From contig NC_006513.1 of assembly GCF_000025965.1 (NCBI RefSeq), positions 2,852,001 through 2,916,000 on the forward strand: 64,000 nucleotides of DNA, given 5' to 3'. Below the pieces are notes generated by a model. The model had not been told where the DNA came from and did no database searches. It worked only from the letters and a program-made list of their open reading frames with translations. This document shows positions 49,390 to 59,613 of the stretch, piece by piece; positions within the stretch are counted from its first letter, which is position 1, and every line of letters starts with the position of its first letter. The translations under genes and the position numbers were made by a program. The DNA comes from Aromatoleum aromaticum EbN1. GTDB lineage: Bacteria > Pseudomonadota > Gammaproteobacteria > Burkholderiales > Rhodocyclaceae.

Positions 49390-49402
49390 TGCTGTGTTTC
49401 CA

Positions 49403-50065
49403 TCAGAGCGCGCTGCCGGTCGACGCCGCAAACAGCGCATCGCGGTGCTCGGCCGCATATTCGAGGACTCGTCCTGTCGCGTTCGTCACGGCGCGTGCAC
49501 TGATCGTCGCACCGATGCGATACGCGAAGACGCCGCCGTCGCGCTTGACTTTCCACTGCGCGGGCGCAACGTCCGCGAGCGACATCCCGGCGAATTGACC
49601 GATCCACGGCTGAGTCTTGTTGCGATCCTTTCTGGGGTCGATGTAGTCGCCGAGCCCCGGCGTTTCCTTGTGCGCAGTCACGCGAACACCGCCCAGGCGG
49701 CCGTCCGCGCCAACCGCAACGACGAGCTGGATCCTGCCCCCGTAGCCGTCGGGTGCGCCCGCTTCGAACACCAGGGCCGCGGGAACGCCGGCGCGACGCG
49801 CACGATAGATGCGCCCGCCCCGGTCGAGGCCGAGCTCGGGCGTCCGTCCGACGGCGACGAAGTCCTCGAGGAGCGCGTTGTCGTAGCTGTCCGGCGGGAG
49901 CACGTCGTTGATCAGGCGCATCTTCTGCTCCTGCTCGGAGGCTTCGATCGACGGGCGGGTCACGCGGTACGTCTGCGACATCATTGCGGTGAAGGCGAGC
50001 GTGAACACGATCATGATGCCGGCAGTGCGCAGCGAAGTACGGGTGGCTGTATAGCGGTCGCTCAT
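49403..50065 (-). CDS. rnfG: Electron transport complex subunit RnfG
   Basis: Periplasm-facing flavoprotein of Rnf, 220 residues. One N-terminal membrane helix (about 12-32) precedes the FMN-binding domain; the FMN is expected to be covalently attached to T187 in RIGATISARAV. ETPGLGDYIDPRKDRN is also typical. ATG 50065 overlaps the end of rnfD by four bases. Confidence 0.95.
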   Translation of the reverse strand: MSDRYTATRTSLRTAGIMIVFTLAFTAMMSQTYRVTRPSIEASEQEQKMRLINDVLPPDSYDNALLEDFVAVGRTPELGLDRGGRIYRARRAGVPAALVFEAGAPDGYGGRIQLVVAVGADGRLGGVRVTAHKETPGLGDYIDPRKDRNKTQPWIGQFAGMSLADVAPAQWKVKRDGGVFAYRIGATISARAVTNATGRVLEYAAEHRDALFAASTGSAL

Positions 50066-51069
50066 GGGCGGCTCCCGCGGTGACCGAACACCACCGGTTG
50101 CGTCTTCATGTCGATCAGCGGCACGCAGAGGTTCATCAGCAGCACGGCAAACGCGATGCCTTCGGGGAAGGCGCCGAATACCCGGATCAGGTAGGCAATG
50201 ACGGCGATGCCGGCGGCGAAGAGCAGCTTGCCGCGCGGCGTCGTCGCACCGGAAACGGGGTCGGTGACGATGAAGAACGCAGCAAGCATGGCGCCGCCGC
50301 TGGCGAGGTGGAACAGCGGCGGCGCGAAGCGCGCGGGTTCCGCGAGCCAGAAGATGCCCGACACGACGGCGAGCGTCGCGATGAACGCGACCGGCATGTG
50401 CCAGGTGATGACGCGGCGCGCGAGCAAAAACAGGCCTCCGGCGAAGTAGCCGAGTGCCAGCCATTCCCAGCCGCGGCCGCCGACGGCGCCGAAAGCGCCG
50501 CTTTGCTGCAGCACGCTCTCGACGCTCGCGCCGCTTGTCCGCAGCCCGGTGCGCATCGCGTCGAGCGCCGTCGCGCCGGTGATCGCGTCGAGCTGGCGGG
50601 CGCCGCCGAGCACGAGGTCGAGCTGTGTCTGGAAGTCGATCTGTCCGGCTGGCGGCCACTGCGACATCAGCGACGGGAACGCGACGATCATTGCGCAGTA
50701 CGCGACCATCGCAGGGTTGAACGGATTCTGGCCGAGCCCGCCATAGAGATGCTTGACCGCGACGATCGCGATCAGCACGCCGAGCACCGTGACCCACCAC
50801 GGCAGGATCGGCGGAAAGCACAGGACGACGAGCCACGCGGTGACGACGGCCGACAGGTCAGACAGCGCCGGGGCGATCGGCCGCTTGCGCAGCGTGAGGA
50901 TCAGCGCTTCGGCGGCGAGCGCGGTCACGGTCGCGATCAGCAGGTTGACGACGACGACCGAGGCGACCTGCATGACGTAGGCGGTGACGCCGGGAAGGAG
51001 CGCGAGCAGCACCGCGAGCATCACGCTCTGGACGCTCGCCGGCTTGCGGATGTAGGGAGAATGGATCAT
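50062..51069 (-). CDS. rnfD: Electron transport complex subunit RnfD
   Basis: Membrane flavoprotein of Rnf, 335 residues with about nine helices. The covalent FMN site is T167 in DAITGATALD. GGLGQNPFNPAMVAYCAM and FFIVTDPVSGATTPRGKLLFA are family signatures. One base separates it from rnfC and it overlaps rnfG. Confidence 0.96.
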   Translation of the reverse strand: MIHSPYIRKPASVQSVMLAVLLALLPGVTAYVMQVASVVVVNLLIATVTALAAEALILTLRKRPIAPALSDLSAVVTAWLVVLCFPPILPWWVTVLGVLIAIVAVKHLYGGLGQNPFNPAMVAYCAMIVAFPSLMSQWPPAGQIDFQTQLDLVLGGARQLDAITGATALDAMRTGLRTSGASVESVLQQSGAFGAVGGRGWEWLALGYFAGGLFLLARRVITWHMPVAFIATLAVVSGIFWLAEPARFAPPLFHLASGGAMLAAFFIVTDPVSGATTPRGKLLFAAGIAVIAYLIRVFGAFPEGIAFAVLLMNLCVPLIDMKTQPVVFGHRGSRP

Positions 51070-51070
51070 G

Positions 51071-52714
51071 TCAGGAGGTTGCGTCGCTGTCGTGCAGGTG
51101 CGGCTGCTCGCGCCGGCTGGCGATGGCCGGGCTTGTGCCCGGCACGCCCGCGTGGGCGTTGTCGATAGGCCTGGATTCGACCGCCGCCTGCTGCTTGGCG
51201 CGGGCGAGCGCTGCCGCGATGAGCGCTTTTTTCGGGTCGTCTCCAGCTGTGGCGTCGGTCGCAGCGCCCGGCCCGTTCAGCTTCGCCCGCGTTTCGGCGG
51301 CTTTCGCCGCGAGCTTGGCAGCTTTTTCTTCCTTTTCCCGTTCCTGCCGGTAGTTGCGGAACTCGAAGCGCTCGCGCGCCTGATCGGACGCCTTGAGCTC
51401 GCGCTCGCGCGCCCAGATCTCGCTCTTCGAGAAGCGGAAATAATCGACGAGCGGAATGTGCGAAGGGCAAACGAAGGCGCAGGAACCGCATTCGATGCAG
51501 TCGAAGAGGTGATATTCCTGTGCTTTACCGACGTTCTTCGCGCGCGAGAACCAGTACAGTTCGAAAGGCTGCAGGTCGGCGGGGCACGCGCGCGCGCAGG
51601 CGCCGCAGCGGATGCACGGCAACTCGGGCGGTGGGAGCGGGAACAGCGCCGGCGAGGCGGCAATGATGCAGTTGCTCGTCTTGCCGATCGGCACCGACAG
51701 GTCGGCAATGGTAATGCCCATCATCGGGCCGCCCATCAGATAGCGGTCGGTGTCCGGTTTCGGCGTCGCGAGCGCGAGCAGCGTCTCGACGGGGGTGCCG
51801 ACGAGTACTTCATAGTTGCCCGGATGGCTGACGTTGCCGGTCAGCGTCACGACGCGCGACACCAGTGGTTCGCCGTGGTGGATCGCGCGGTGGACGGCAT
51901 GCGCCGTGCCGACGTTGAAGCACTGCACGCCGAACTCCGTGCCGAGCTTGCCATGGGCGATTTCGATGCCGGTCAGCACGCGGATCAGCTGCTTTTCGCC
52001 GCCTGCGGGGTACCGAGTCGGAATCGCGACGATCTCGACGGGTCCGGGGAAGTCCGCTGCGGCTTGGCGCATCGCACGGATCGCTTCGGGCTTGTTGTCC
52101 TCGATGCCGACGAGCGTGCGGCGTGCGCCGATCAGTTCGTGCAGGATCGCCGCCCCGGAAAGGATTTCGGCGGCGCGCTCGCGCATCAGCCGGTCATCGC
52201 AGGTGATCCACGGCTCGCATTCGGCGCCGTTGATGATCAGGGTTTCGATGCCGCGGCCGTTACCGAGCTTGATGTGGGTCGGAAAACCGGCGCCGCCCAT
52301 GCCGACGATGCCGCACGTGCTAAGGTACCGGAGCGCAGCTTCGCGCGGGACGGCACGGTAGTCGAATGCGCGGCGCTCGATCCATTCGTCCTTGCCGTCG
52401 GGCTCGATAACGACCGCGAGCGTGTCGAGGCCCGACGCGTGGGCCATCGCGCACGGGGCGATCCCGACGACCGTCCCCGACGTCGAGGCGTGGACGTCGG
52501 TGCCGAGCGGACCTTCGCCGGCGCCGATGCGTTCGCCCTTCCGCACGCGCTGACCCGACGCGACGAGGCAGCGGGCGGCTGAGCGCACGCTCTGGCGCAG
52601 CGGAATCGTGAGGCGCGGCGGCAGCGGTGCGGCAGCGATCGGCAGCGATGAGGACTCGTTCTTGTGGGAACCCGGCTTGACGCCGCCGTGAAAGTTGAAC
52701 AGACGGGCGATCAT
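51071..52714 (-). CDS. rnfC: Electron transport complex subunit RnfC
   Basis: NADH-interacting subunit of Rnf, 547 residues. It has a NuoF-like core with [19 protein letters not shown] and [15 protein letters not shown], then two [4Fe-4S] motifs [12 protein letters not shown] and [18 protein letters not shown] ~120-residue charged, Ala/Lys/Glu-rich C-terminal extension follows, as in many proteobacterial RnfC proteins. Overlaps rnfB by four bases. Confidence 0.96.
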
Positions 52715-53262
52715 GCCGCGGACCTCAGATCAAACACCGGGTATTTCCATTTCCAGGTCTCCAGCGTTTCCGGGAGAGGCGTCATCGCGATGCAATCGAC
52801 GGGGCAGGGCGCGACGCACAGTTCGCAGCCGGTGCATAGCGCAGGGACGACCGTATGCATGTGCTTCGCGGCGCCGACGATGGCATCGACGGGGCAGGCC
52901 TGGATGCACAGCGTGCAGCCGATGCACAGTTGCTCGTCGATCCGCGCGACCGATTTGGGTTTTTCCTCGCCATGCTCTTCGGACAGCGGCTTGAATTCGC
53001 GCCCGAGGAGGTCCGCGAGCTTGCGTATCCCTTCCTCGCCCCCAGGCGGGCACTGGTTGATGTCGGCTTCGCCGTTCGAAATCGCTTCCGCATACGGCTT
53101 GCAGCCCGGGTAGCCGCACTGGCCGCACTGGGTCTGTGGAAGGATCGCGTCGATCTTTTCGACCAGCGGATTGCCTTCGACCTTGAAGCGGATCGACGCG
53201 TAGCCCAGGGCTGCGCCGAGCACGATGGCAATCCCGGTCATGACGAGGAGGGCGGTCAGCAT
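52711..53262 (-). CDS. rnfB: Electron transport complex subunit RnfB
   Basis: Iron-sulfur subunit of Rnf, 183 residues. An N-terminal membrane anchor is followed by the Fe-S domain [17 protein letters not shown]...NQCPPGG and two ferredoxin motifs [12 protein letters not shown] and [12 protein letters not shown]. It passes electrons to ferredoxin, or in the Rsx role keeps SoxR reduced. Second gene of rnfABCDGE. Confidence 0.96.
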
Positions 53263-53366
53263 GATGAATATCGATCAGTGAGGTCGGTCAGTGAGGCACC
53301 GCAGCGTAAACGTTCGCGCCCGCCCACGTGTTGCGTCTTGTCAGGAAGGGGTAAGTTGATTTTCAA

Positions 53367-53951
53367 TTACTGGAACCGGTCCAGGCCCGCGAAACCCATG
53401 AACGCGAGACTCATGAATCCCGCGGTGATCATCGCGATCGCGGTTCCCTTGAAGGGCGCGGGGACGTCGGCGCCGTCCAGGCGCTCGCGGATGCCGGCGA
53501 ACAGGATCAGCGCGAGCGTGAATCCGATCGACGAGCCGAAGCCGAACAGCAGCGACTCGAGCAGGTTGTAGTCGAGCGCGACGCTCAGCAGCGGGACGCC
53601 GAGCACTGCGCAGTTCGTCGTGATCAACGGCAGGTAGATTCCCAGCACCTGGTGCAGCAGCGGGCTCGTCTTCTGGATCACCAGCTCGGTGAGCTGCACG
53701 ATCGCCGCGATCACGACGATGAACGACAGCGTGCGCAGGTAGGCGAGGTCGTACGGCTGCAGCAGGTAGTGGTCGATCAGGTAGCTCGTGCCCGAGCCCA
53801 GGGTCAGCACGAACGTCGTCGCCGCACCCATGCCGATCGCCGTCTCGAGTTTTTTCGACACCCCCATGAACGGACACAGCCCGAGGATGCGGACAAAAAC
53901 GACGTTATTGACCAGGACCGCGCCGATGACGACAAAGATGTAACTACTCAT
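53367..53951 (-). CDS. rnfA: Electron transport complex subunit RnfA
   Basis: Membrane subunit of Rnf, 194 residues with six helices, paralogous to Rnf[29 protein letters not shown] and [17 protein letters not shown] carry the two conserved Cys-containing motifs. First gene of the cluster, with about 105 bases to pyrD upstream and an equal gap to rnfB. Confidence 0.96.
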   Translation of the reverse strand: MSSYIFVVIGAVLVNNVVFVRILGLCPFMGVSKKLETAIGMGAATTFVLTLGSGTSYLIDHYLLQPYDLAYLRTLSFIVVIAAIVQLTELVIQKTSPLLHQVLGIYLPLITTNCAVLGVPLLSVALDYNLLESLLFGFGSSIGFTLALILFAGIRERLDGADVPAPFKGTAIAMITAGFMSLAFMGFAGLDRFQ

Positions 53952-54055
53952 GATCCAGTACCGGGTGTAATCGCGGAATTATCACCGCCATCAGTCCGCT
54001 GCTCAAGCCCGGTCGGGTTATAGGCTTATGCCCATTCGTGCCGCTTGGCGGCCGG

Positions 54056-55108
54056 TCAGGCGCCGAAGGAAGCGGATGTGGCGGCGTGGCCGGAGTCGGC
54101 GAAGTCCGTCGTGGCCCGTACGCATTCCGCGATGAGGGATGGACCACGGTAAATGAGGCCGCTGTACACCTGCACGAGCGATGCTCCGGCGGCGAGCTTC
54201 GCGCGGGCGCCGCGTCCGTCGAGGATGCCGCCCGCCGCGATGATCGGCAGTTCGCCGGCGAGCGCCCGGGAGAGCTGCGCGACGACCGCGGTGGAGGCTT
54301 CGAAGACCGGCGCCCCCGACAGCCCGCCCTGCTGTTCGGCGTAGCGCACGCCCTGGACCTTGTCGCGCGCGATCGTGGTGTTCGTCGCGATCACGCCGTC
54401 GATACGGTGGCGGCGCAGCGCATCGGCGATGTTGGTGACCTGCGCCGGCTCGAGATCGGGAGCGATTTTTAGCGTCAGCGGCACGTAACGCCCATGCCTG
54501 TCCGCCAGCTGCTGCTGGCGTGCCTTGAGCCGCCCGAGGAGGTCGTCGAGCTCGGACTCGCCCTGCAGTTGCCGCAGGTTCTTTGTGTTCGGCGACGAGA
54601 TATTGACCGTGACGTAGCTTGCCAGCGCGTAGACCTTGTCGAGGCAGGCAAGGTAATCGTCGGCTGCGCGGTCGATCGGCGTGTCGAAGTTCTTGCCGAT
54701 GTTGATGCCGAGGATGCCCCGGTATTTTGCCGCCCTGACGTTCGCGACCAGCGCATCGACGCCGTGATTGTTGAAACCCATGCGGTTGATGATCGCGCGC
54801 ACTTCAGGCAGGCGGAACATTCGCGGGCGAGGGTTGCCGGGCTGGGGGCGCGGCGTGATCGTGCCGATCTCGAGGAAACCGAAGCCGAGGCGCGCGAGGC
54901 CGTCGATCGCCTCGCCGTTCTTGTCGAGTCCGGCGGCCAGGCCGATGCGGTTCGGAAAGTGCAGCCCCATGACGTCGACCGGGTCGGATTCAGTCGGGGT
55001 TGCGGCGGGCAGGACGCGTCCGAAGAAATGGAGCGCGGCGAGGGAGAGTTCGTGGGCGGTTTCCGGGTCGAGCGAAAACAGCAGCGGGCGGGCGATGTTG
55101 TAGAGCAT
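54056..55108 (-). CDS. pyrD: Dihydroorotate dehydrogenase (quinone)
   Basis: Class 2 membrane-associated enzyme oxidising dihydroorotate to orotate with quinone as acceptor. The 350 residues include the N-terminal quinone-site helices ([24 protein letters not shown]), FMN-site motifs [41 protein letters not shown], the catalytic Ser region [15 protein letters not shown], and [32 protein letters not shown]. Probably last gene of the fbpC-aat-bpt-pyrD run. Confidence 0.97.
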   Translation of the reverse strand: MLYNIARPLLFSLDPETAHELSLAALHFFGRVLPAATPTESDPVDVMGLHFPNRIGLAAGLDKNGEAIDGLARLGFGFLEIGTITPRPQPGNPRPRMFRLPEVRAIINRMGFNNHGVDALVANVRAAKYRGILGINIGKNFDTPIDRAADDYLACLDKVYALASYVTVNISSPNTKNLRQLQGESELDDLLGRLKARQQQLADRHGRYVPLTLKIAPDLEPAQVTNIADALRRHRIDGVIATNTTIARDKVQGVRYAEQQGGLSGAPVFEASTAVVAQLSRALAGELPIIAAGGILDGRGARAKLAAGASLVQVYSGLIYRGPSLIAECVRATTDFADSGHAATSASFGA

Positions 55109-55179
55109 CGCGGGATTTTACCGGTTTGGAGGTCGCCTCGCTCCAGGGTTTTTGCTCGCCGCGCCGCGGTCCCGTCTCC

Positions 55180-55920
55180 TTACTCGGAGGCGCGATCGCG
55201 CAGCGGATCGATGTCGCGCCACTCTCCGCGCAGCCGGCCCTCGAGCGGATGGAAACGGACTTTGTAAGTCATCTTGCGGCTTTCCTTGATCCAGTAGCCG
55301 AGATACAGGTACGGCAGCTTGAGGCGGCGGCACACTTCGATCTGCCACAGGATGCCGTAGGTGCCGTAGCTCGCGTGCGTCTGGTCCGGATCGTAGAACG
55401 TATACACGCTCGACAGGCCGTCGCTGAGCCGATCGATGACGCTCACCATGCGCAGCACATCGCCTTCACGGAATTCGACGAGGCGGGTGTCCACATGACT
55501 TTGCAGCAGAAAATGTGCGTACTGCTCGCGGTTGTCCTGGTCCATTCCGCCACCGGCGTGGCGCGAGCCCTGGTAGCGCTGGTAGAGTGCGTAATGCTCC
55601 TCGGAATACGCGAGCGGCTGTTCGTTGGCACGCAGCTCGTGGTGCATTTTCCAGGCACGACGCTGGCTGCGGTCGGGTTCGAAGCGCTTGACCGGGATCC
55701 GGACCGGCACGCAGGCCCGGCAGTGGTCGCAGTACGGGCGGTAGGTGAACATGCCGCTGCGGCGAAAGCCGTTGCGTACCAGCTCGCTGTAGACAGGCGT
55801 ATCGATCAGATGGCCGGGGGTCGCGACCTGCGAGCGCGCGACGCGATCCGACAGATAGGAACAGGTGTAGGGCGCCGTGGCGTAAAACTGGATCAGCGCG
55901 TAGGGATAGTCCTTTTGCAT
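55180..55920 (-). CDS. bpt: Aspartate/glutamate leucyltransferase (Bpt/Ate)
   Basis: Transfers Leu from Leu-tRNA to proteins with N-terminal Asp or Glu, tagging them for ClpS/ClpAP. 246 residues with the ATE-family signature [16 protein letters not shown], the Cys cluster [17 protein letters not shown], and YFYDPDQ-type C-terminal core ([38 protein letters not shown]). ATG 55920 gives the usual MQKDYP start; a longer open frame upstream overlaps aat. It follows aat by ten bases. Confidence 0.94.
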   Translation of the reverse strand: MQKDYPYALIQFYATAPYTCSYLSDRVARSQVATPGHLIDTPVYSELVRNGFRRSGMFTYRPYCDHCRACVPVRIPVKRFEPDRSQRRAWKMHHELRANEQPLAYSEEHYALYQRYQGSRHAGGGMDQDNREQYAHFLLQSHVDTRLVEFREGDVLRMVSVIDRLSDGLSSVYTFYDPDQTHASYGTYGILWQIEVCRRLKLPYLYLGYWIKESRKMTYKVRFHPLEGRLRGEWRDIDPLRDRASE

Positions 55921-55930
55921 GTTCGATCCG

Positions 55931-56644
55931 TCATGAGAAATTTCGGGAAATCTCCGCCGCTTTCTCGCAGCTCCAGCGTCCAGGCCCGGGGCCTTCGTTC
56001 GTCCAGTTTGCAAGGCCGGCGCAGAATCTGGCGCGCGGCATCTCTTCGGCGCCGAGTGACAGCAGGTGGGCTGTCGTCATCTGGCAGTCGATCGCGGCGA
56101 AGCCGAGCCGTTGCAGATGCGCGGCGAGATGGACGAGCGCCACTTTCGATGCGTCGCTTCGGCGACTGAACATCGATTCGCCGAAAAACGCCCTTCCCAA
56201 CGCGATACCGTACAACCCGCCGACGAGAGTCCCATCGACCCACGATTCGACACTGTGCGCATATCCGAGTTCGTGCAGGCGCAGGTAGGCTTGCCGGATT
56301 TCAGGGCTGATCCATGTTCCGCCGCCCGGCTCGCGGGGTTCGGCGCATGCGGCAATGACGTCGGCGAAGGCGGTGTCGAAGCGGACTTCGAAGCGTTGCT
56401 GCCGGAGCGTGCGGCGCAGCGAGCGGCTGATTCTGAGATGTGCGGGGATCAGCACCAGTCGCGGGTCGGGGCTCCACCACAGGATGGGCTGGTCTTCGGT
56501 GTACCACGGGAAGATTCCCCGGCGGTATGCAGCCAGCAGCCACGCCGGCGAAAGCTCGCCTCCCGCGGCGAGCAGGCCATCCGGATCCTCGAGCGCCTGC
56601 TCGACAGGCGGAAAATCCGGTCGTCCCGCGAGCCAGGGAATCAT
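55931..56644 (-). CDS. aat: Leucyl/phenylalanyl-tRNA-protein transferase
   Basis: Adds Leu or Phe to N-terminal Lys or Arg in the bacterial N-end rule. The 237 residues show [80 protein letters not shown] and the C-terminal [26 protein letters not shown]. Start ATG overlaps the fbpC stop as ATGA. Downstream comes bpt, so both N-end rule transferases are cotranscribed. Confidence 0.96.
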   Translation of the reverse strand: MIPWLAGRPDFPPVEQALEDPDGLLAAGGELSPAWLLAAYRRGIFPWYTEDQPILWWSPDPRLVLIPAHLRISRSLRRTLRQQRFEVRFDTAFADVIAACAEPREPGGGTWISPEIRQAYLRLHELGYAHSVESWVDGTLVGGLYGIALGRAFFGESMFSRRSDASKVALVHLAAHLQRLGFAAIDCQMTTAHLLSLGAEEMPRARFCAGLANWTNEGPGPGRWSCEKAAEISRNFS

Positions 56645-57759
56645 GCCGGGACGTGGACGAGCCGGTGCTCCTGGCGAGTGTGCACCGCGTCTTGCGAGTC
56701 TTTCTGGAACGTGACGACGTGATCGACATCGAGGCGGATGCCGATTTTTTCGCCGATCGCGTGATTGTGATGGCTCGGCACCAGCGACAACACCCGCGCG
56801 CCGCTCGACAGCCGCAAGGTATACAGGATGTCTGCCCCGCGGAACGCCTTGTGCATGACTTCGGCCTTCATCGCGCTGGCGTCGTCATGGACGATGTCGT
56901 CGGGGCGCAGCAGCACTTCCACCGTGCAGTCGCGGTCGCAGTTCGCGCAGCCGATTCCGCACTCGACGGGAATCGCGCTGTTCAGGACGCCGAGTTCGAC
57001 TTTCACCTGGTGATCGTTCAACACCAGGCCGGGCAGGAACACGCCCTGACCGATGAAGTCCGCGACGAAACGGTTCGCGGGCCGATGGTACAGGTTGTAC
57101 GGGGTATCCCATTGCTGGATGCGCCCCTCGTTCATGATGCCGATTTCGTCGGCGACCGCGAAAGCTTCGTTCTGGTCGTGCGTCACGAGGATGGCGGTGG
57201 TGCGGGTCGCCTTGATGATGTCGCGCACTTCGTGCGACAGGCGCTCGCGCAATTCCACGTCGAGATTCGAGAACGGTTCGTCGAGCAGCAACAGGCTCGG
57301 GCGCGGAGCCAGTGCGCGCGCCAGGGCCACGCGCTGCTGCTGGCCGCCGGACATTTCATGCGGGTACTTGTGTCCCTGGCGGTCGAGGCCGACGATGCGC
57401 AGCAGTTCGTCGACGCGCTCGCGCCGCTGCGTCTTGTCCATGTCGCGCAGGCCGAACGCGATGTTTTCCGCGACCGAGAGGTGGGGGAACAACGCATAGT
57501 CCTGGAACACCATGCCGATCCGGCGACGCTCGGGAGCCAGGTGATGACCACTGCCGCTGACGACCACGCCATCGAGCCGGATTTCGCCCGCCGCCACCGG
57601 TTCGAAGCCGGCGATGCACCGCAGCACTGTCGTCTTGCCGCAGCCGGACGGCCCCAGCAGACATCCGATGCTGCCTTTTTCGAGTCGCAAGGAGAGCTTG
57701 CGGACGACGCGCTGAGCGCCGTAGGCGAGGTCGATATCGGCGAGTTCAAGGTGAGACAT
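56641..57759 (-). CDS. fbpC: Ferric-iron type ABC transporter ATPase with Cys cluster
   Basis: ATPase of an FbpABC-type iron(III) uptake system, 372 residues. Walker A GPSGCGKT (36-43), signature MSGGQQQRVALARAL (136-150), Walker B LLLLDEPFSNLD and switch VTHDQNEAF are complete. The C-terminal regulatory domain (from ~240) contains C267, C271, C274 and C278 (C-x3-C-x2-C-x3-C), which could bind metal. ATG 57759 is chosen from the usual MSHLELADI start; its ribosome site is weak. It is divergent from the permease fbpB and coupled by ATGA to aat. Substrate assignment rests on family resemblance. Confidence 0.85.
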   Translation of the reverse strand: MSHLELADIDLAYGAQRVVRKLSLRLEKGSIGCLLGPSGCGKTTVLRCIAGFEPVAAGEIRLDGVVVSGSGHHLAPERRRIGMVFQDYALFPHLSVAENIAFGLRDMDKTQRRERVDELLRIVGLDRQGHKYPHEMSGGQQQRVALARALAPRPSLLLLDEPFSNLDVELRERLSHEVRDIIKATRTTAILVTHDQNEAFAVADEIGIMNEGRIQQWDTPYNLYHRPANRFVADFIGQGVFLPGLVLNDHQVKVELGVLNSAIPVECGIGCANCDRDCTVEVLLRPDDIVHDDASAMKAEVMHKAFRGADILYTLRLSSGARVLSLVPSHHNHAIGEKIGIRLDVDHVVTFQKDSQDAVHTRQEHRLVHVPA

Positions 57760-57888
57760 GACGGATTCGATACAGTAGAGGATTTCGCACGGATCATTAT
57801 TGCATCGCGGCAATCCAAATGCGATCAATTATAATTCGTCACAGTTTGCTGCGCGGAAGGGTCCGCCGCACCGTTCCCCGGGAGTGCA
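57760..57888. promoter_or_regulatory. Divergent control region fbpC / fbpB
   Basis: A 129-base gap with an AT-rich core at 57796-57838 that includes TATAAT at 57830-57835 for the plus strand. The -35 is not clear. Iron regulation would be expected, but no good Fur box was recognised. Confidence 0.45.
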
Positions 57889-59571
57889 ATGAAATTGGTA
57901 GGAGGGCTGGAGAGGTGGATACGGAATGCATCGTGGCTGACGCTCGGTGCGCTCCTCATCGCCGTGCTGATCGCAACGCCGGTGATATCGGTATTCTCGA
58001 ACGTCTTCACCGGAGGCACTTCCGCGACGTGGTCGCACCTCGCAAGCACGGTGTTGCCCGAGTTCATTCGCAATACGGTAATCCTGTGCGTCGGCGTTGG
58101 GCTGGGTGTGTCGAGCATCGGCATCACGACGGCCTGGCTGACGACCATGCTCGATTTCCCGGGGCGGCGTTTTTTCCAGTGGGCGCTGGTTTTGCCGCTT
58201 GCGGTTCCAGCTTATGTCATGGCCTATGTCTATACCGATTTCCTGCAGTTCGTCGGGCCGGTGCAAAGCTGGCTGCGCGAAACGTTCGGCTGGCGCGCCG
58301 GACAATACTGGTTTCCCGACGTGCGCACACCGGGCGGCGCGGTCGCGATGTTCATGTTCGTGCTCTATCCGTACGTCTATCTGCTCGCCCGCACCGCGTT
58401 CCTCGAGCGGGCTTCGGGCATGCTCGAAGCTGGACGTTCGCTCGGCCTCGGACCGTGGGGCTGCTTCTTCCGCGTGTCGCTGCCCCTGGCGCGCCCCGCG
58501 GTCATTGCCGGGACGGCGCTGGCCCTGATGGAGACGCTGGCCGACTTCGGCACGGTTGCCTATTTCGGCGTGCAGACCTTTACGACGGGCATCTACCAGG
58601 CGTGGTTTTCGCTCGGTGACCGCATCGCCGCGGCGCAGTTGTCGGCGGCGTTGCTGGCGTTTGTCGTGCTGGTCCTCGTGCTCGAACACGCCAGCCGAGG
58701 CCGCGCGCGCTTCAACAACACGTCGCGCCAGCAGACGACGCCGGTGCCCATCCGCCTGTCGCCGCTCGTCGGGGTGATGGCGGCGCTGGCCTGCTTCATG
58801 CCGTTGCTGCTGGGTTTTCTGCTGCCTGCCGGGCTGTTGCTCGACATGGCGTTCTCGGAAGGGGATGTCCAGTTCGGGCCGCGCTTTCTCCACCTCGCGC
58901 GCAACAGCTTTGTCCTCGCATCGGTGACGTCGGTGCTGGCAGTGGTGCTGGCGGTGGTGCTCGCCTACGCGGCCCGGCTCGCCCGTTCGCGACTGCCGCA
59001 GATGTTCAACCGGGTCGTCGGCCTGGGTTATGCAGTGCCAGGTTCGGTGATCGCGGTCGGCGTGCTGATCCCGGTGACGCGGCTCGACAACCAGCTTGCG
59101 GCCTGGTGGCAGGACGTGTTCGGCGTCAACCCCGGGCTGTTGCTGACCGGCGGCATCGCCGCCCTCGTGTATGCTTATCTGACGCGCTTCCTTGCGGTAG
59201 CCTTGCACACGGTGGATTCGAGCCTCGGCAAGATCACCTCCAGCATGGACGACGCATCGCGTTGCCTGGGGCTGGGACGGTTCGGAACCCTGCGTCGGGT
59301 CCATGTGCCGATCCTGCGCGGCAGTCTCCTGACTGCGGGCCTGCTGGTTTTCGTCGATGTGATGAAGGAACTTCCCGCCACGCTGGTGATGAGGCCGTTC
59401 AATTTCGACACACTGGCGACGCAGGCGCACACGCTCGCAGCGGACGAACGCCTGACCGAAGCCTCGACGGCGGCCCTGACGATCGTTGCCGTCGGGCTGT
59501 TGCCGATGTTCCTGATTTCGCGCCAGATCGTCAGCGGGCGACGACGCACCCTGGAGGAAGCGGAAGTCTAG
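57889..59571 (+). CDS. fbpB: Ferric-iron type ABC transporter permease (fused double permease)
   Basis: 560 residues with about 12 helices, made of two MetI-like permease domains in tandem as in FbpB/SfuB. The two EAA loops are FLERASGMLEAGRSLGLGPWGCFFRVSLPLARPAVIAG and SSLGKITSSMDDASRCLGLGRFGTLRRVHVPILRGSLL. It lies divergent from its ATPase fbpC. The periplasmic binding protein (fbpA) is not in the window. The start ATG has GGGAG (57881-57885) a few bases upstream. Confidence 0.85.
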   Translation: MKLVGGLERWIRNASWLTLGALLIAVLIATPVISVFSNVFTGGTSATWSHLASTVLPEFIRNTVILCVGVGLGVSSIGITTAWLTTMLDFPGRRFFQWALVLPLAVPAYVMAYVYTDFLQFVGPVQSWLRETFGWRAGQYWFPDVRTPGGAVAMFMFVLYPYVYLLARTAFLERASGMLEAGRSLGLGPWGCFFRVSLPLARPAVIAGTALALMETLADFGTVAYFGVQTFTTGIYQAWFSLGDRIAAAQLSAALLAFVVLVLVLEHASRGRARFNNTSRQQTTPVPIRLSPLVGVMAALACFMPLLLGFLLPAGLLLDMAFSEGDVQFGPRFLHLARNSFVLASVTSVLAVVLAVVLAYAARLARSRLPQMFNRVVGLGYAVPGSVIAVGVLIPVTRLDNQLAAWWQDVFGVNPGLLLTGGIAALVYAYLTRFLAVALHTVDSSLGKITSSMDDASRCLGLGRFGTLRRVHVPILRGSLLTAGLLVFVDVMKELPATLVMRPFNFDTLATQAHTLAADERLTEASTAALTIVAVGLLPMFLISRQIVSGRRRTLEEAEV

Positions 59572-59613
59572 CCGCCGCGGTGAGACCGCACTCTTAACGA
59601 TGTGGAGTAGGAC

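Noticed and set aside
57760-57888. Fur box between fbpC and fbpB
   Set aside because: The best AT-rich stretch (near 57818-57838) matches the GATAAT repeats at too few positions to support a site.
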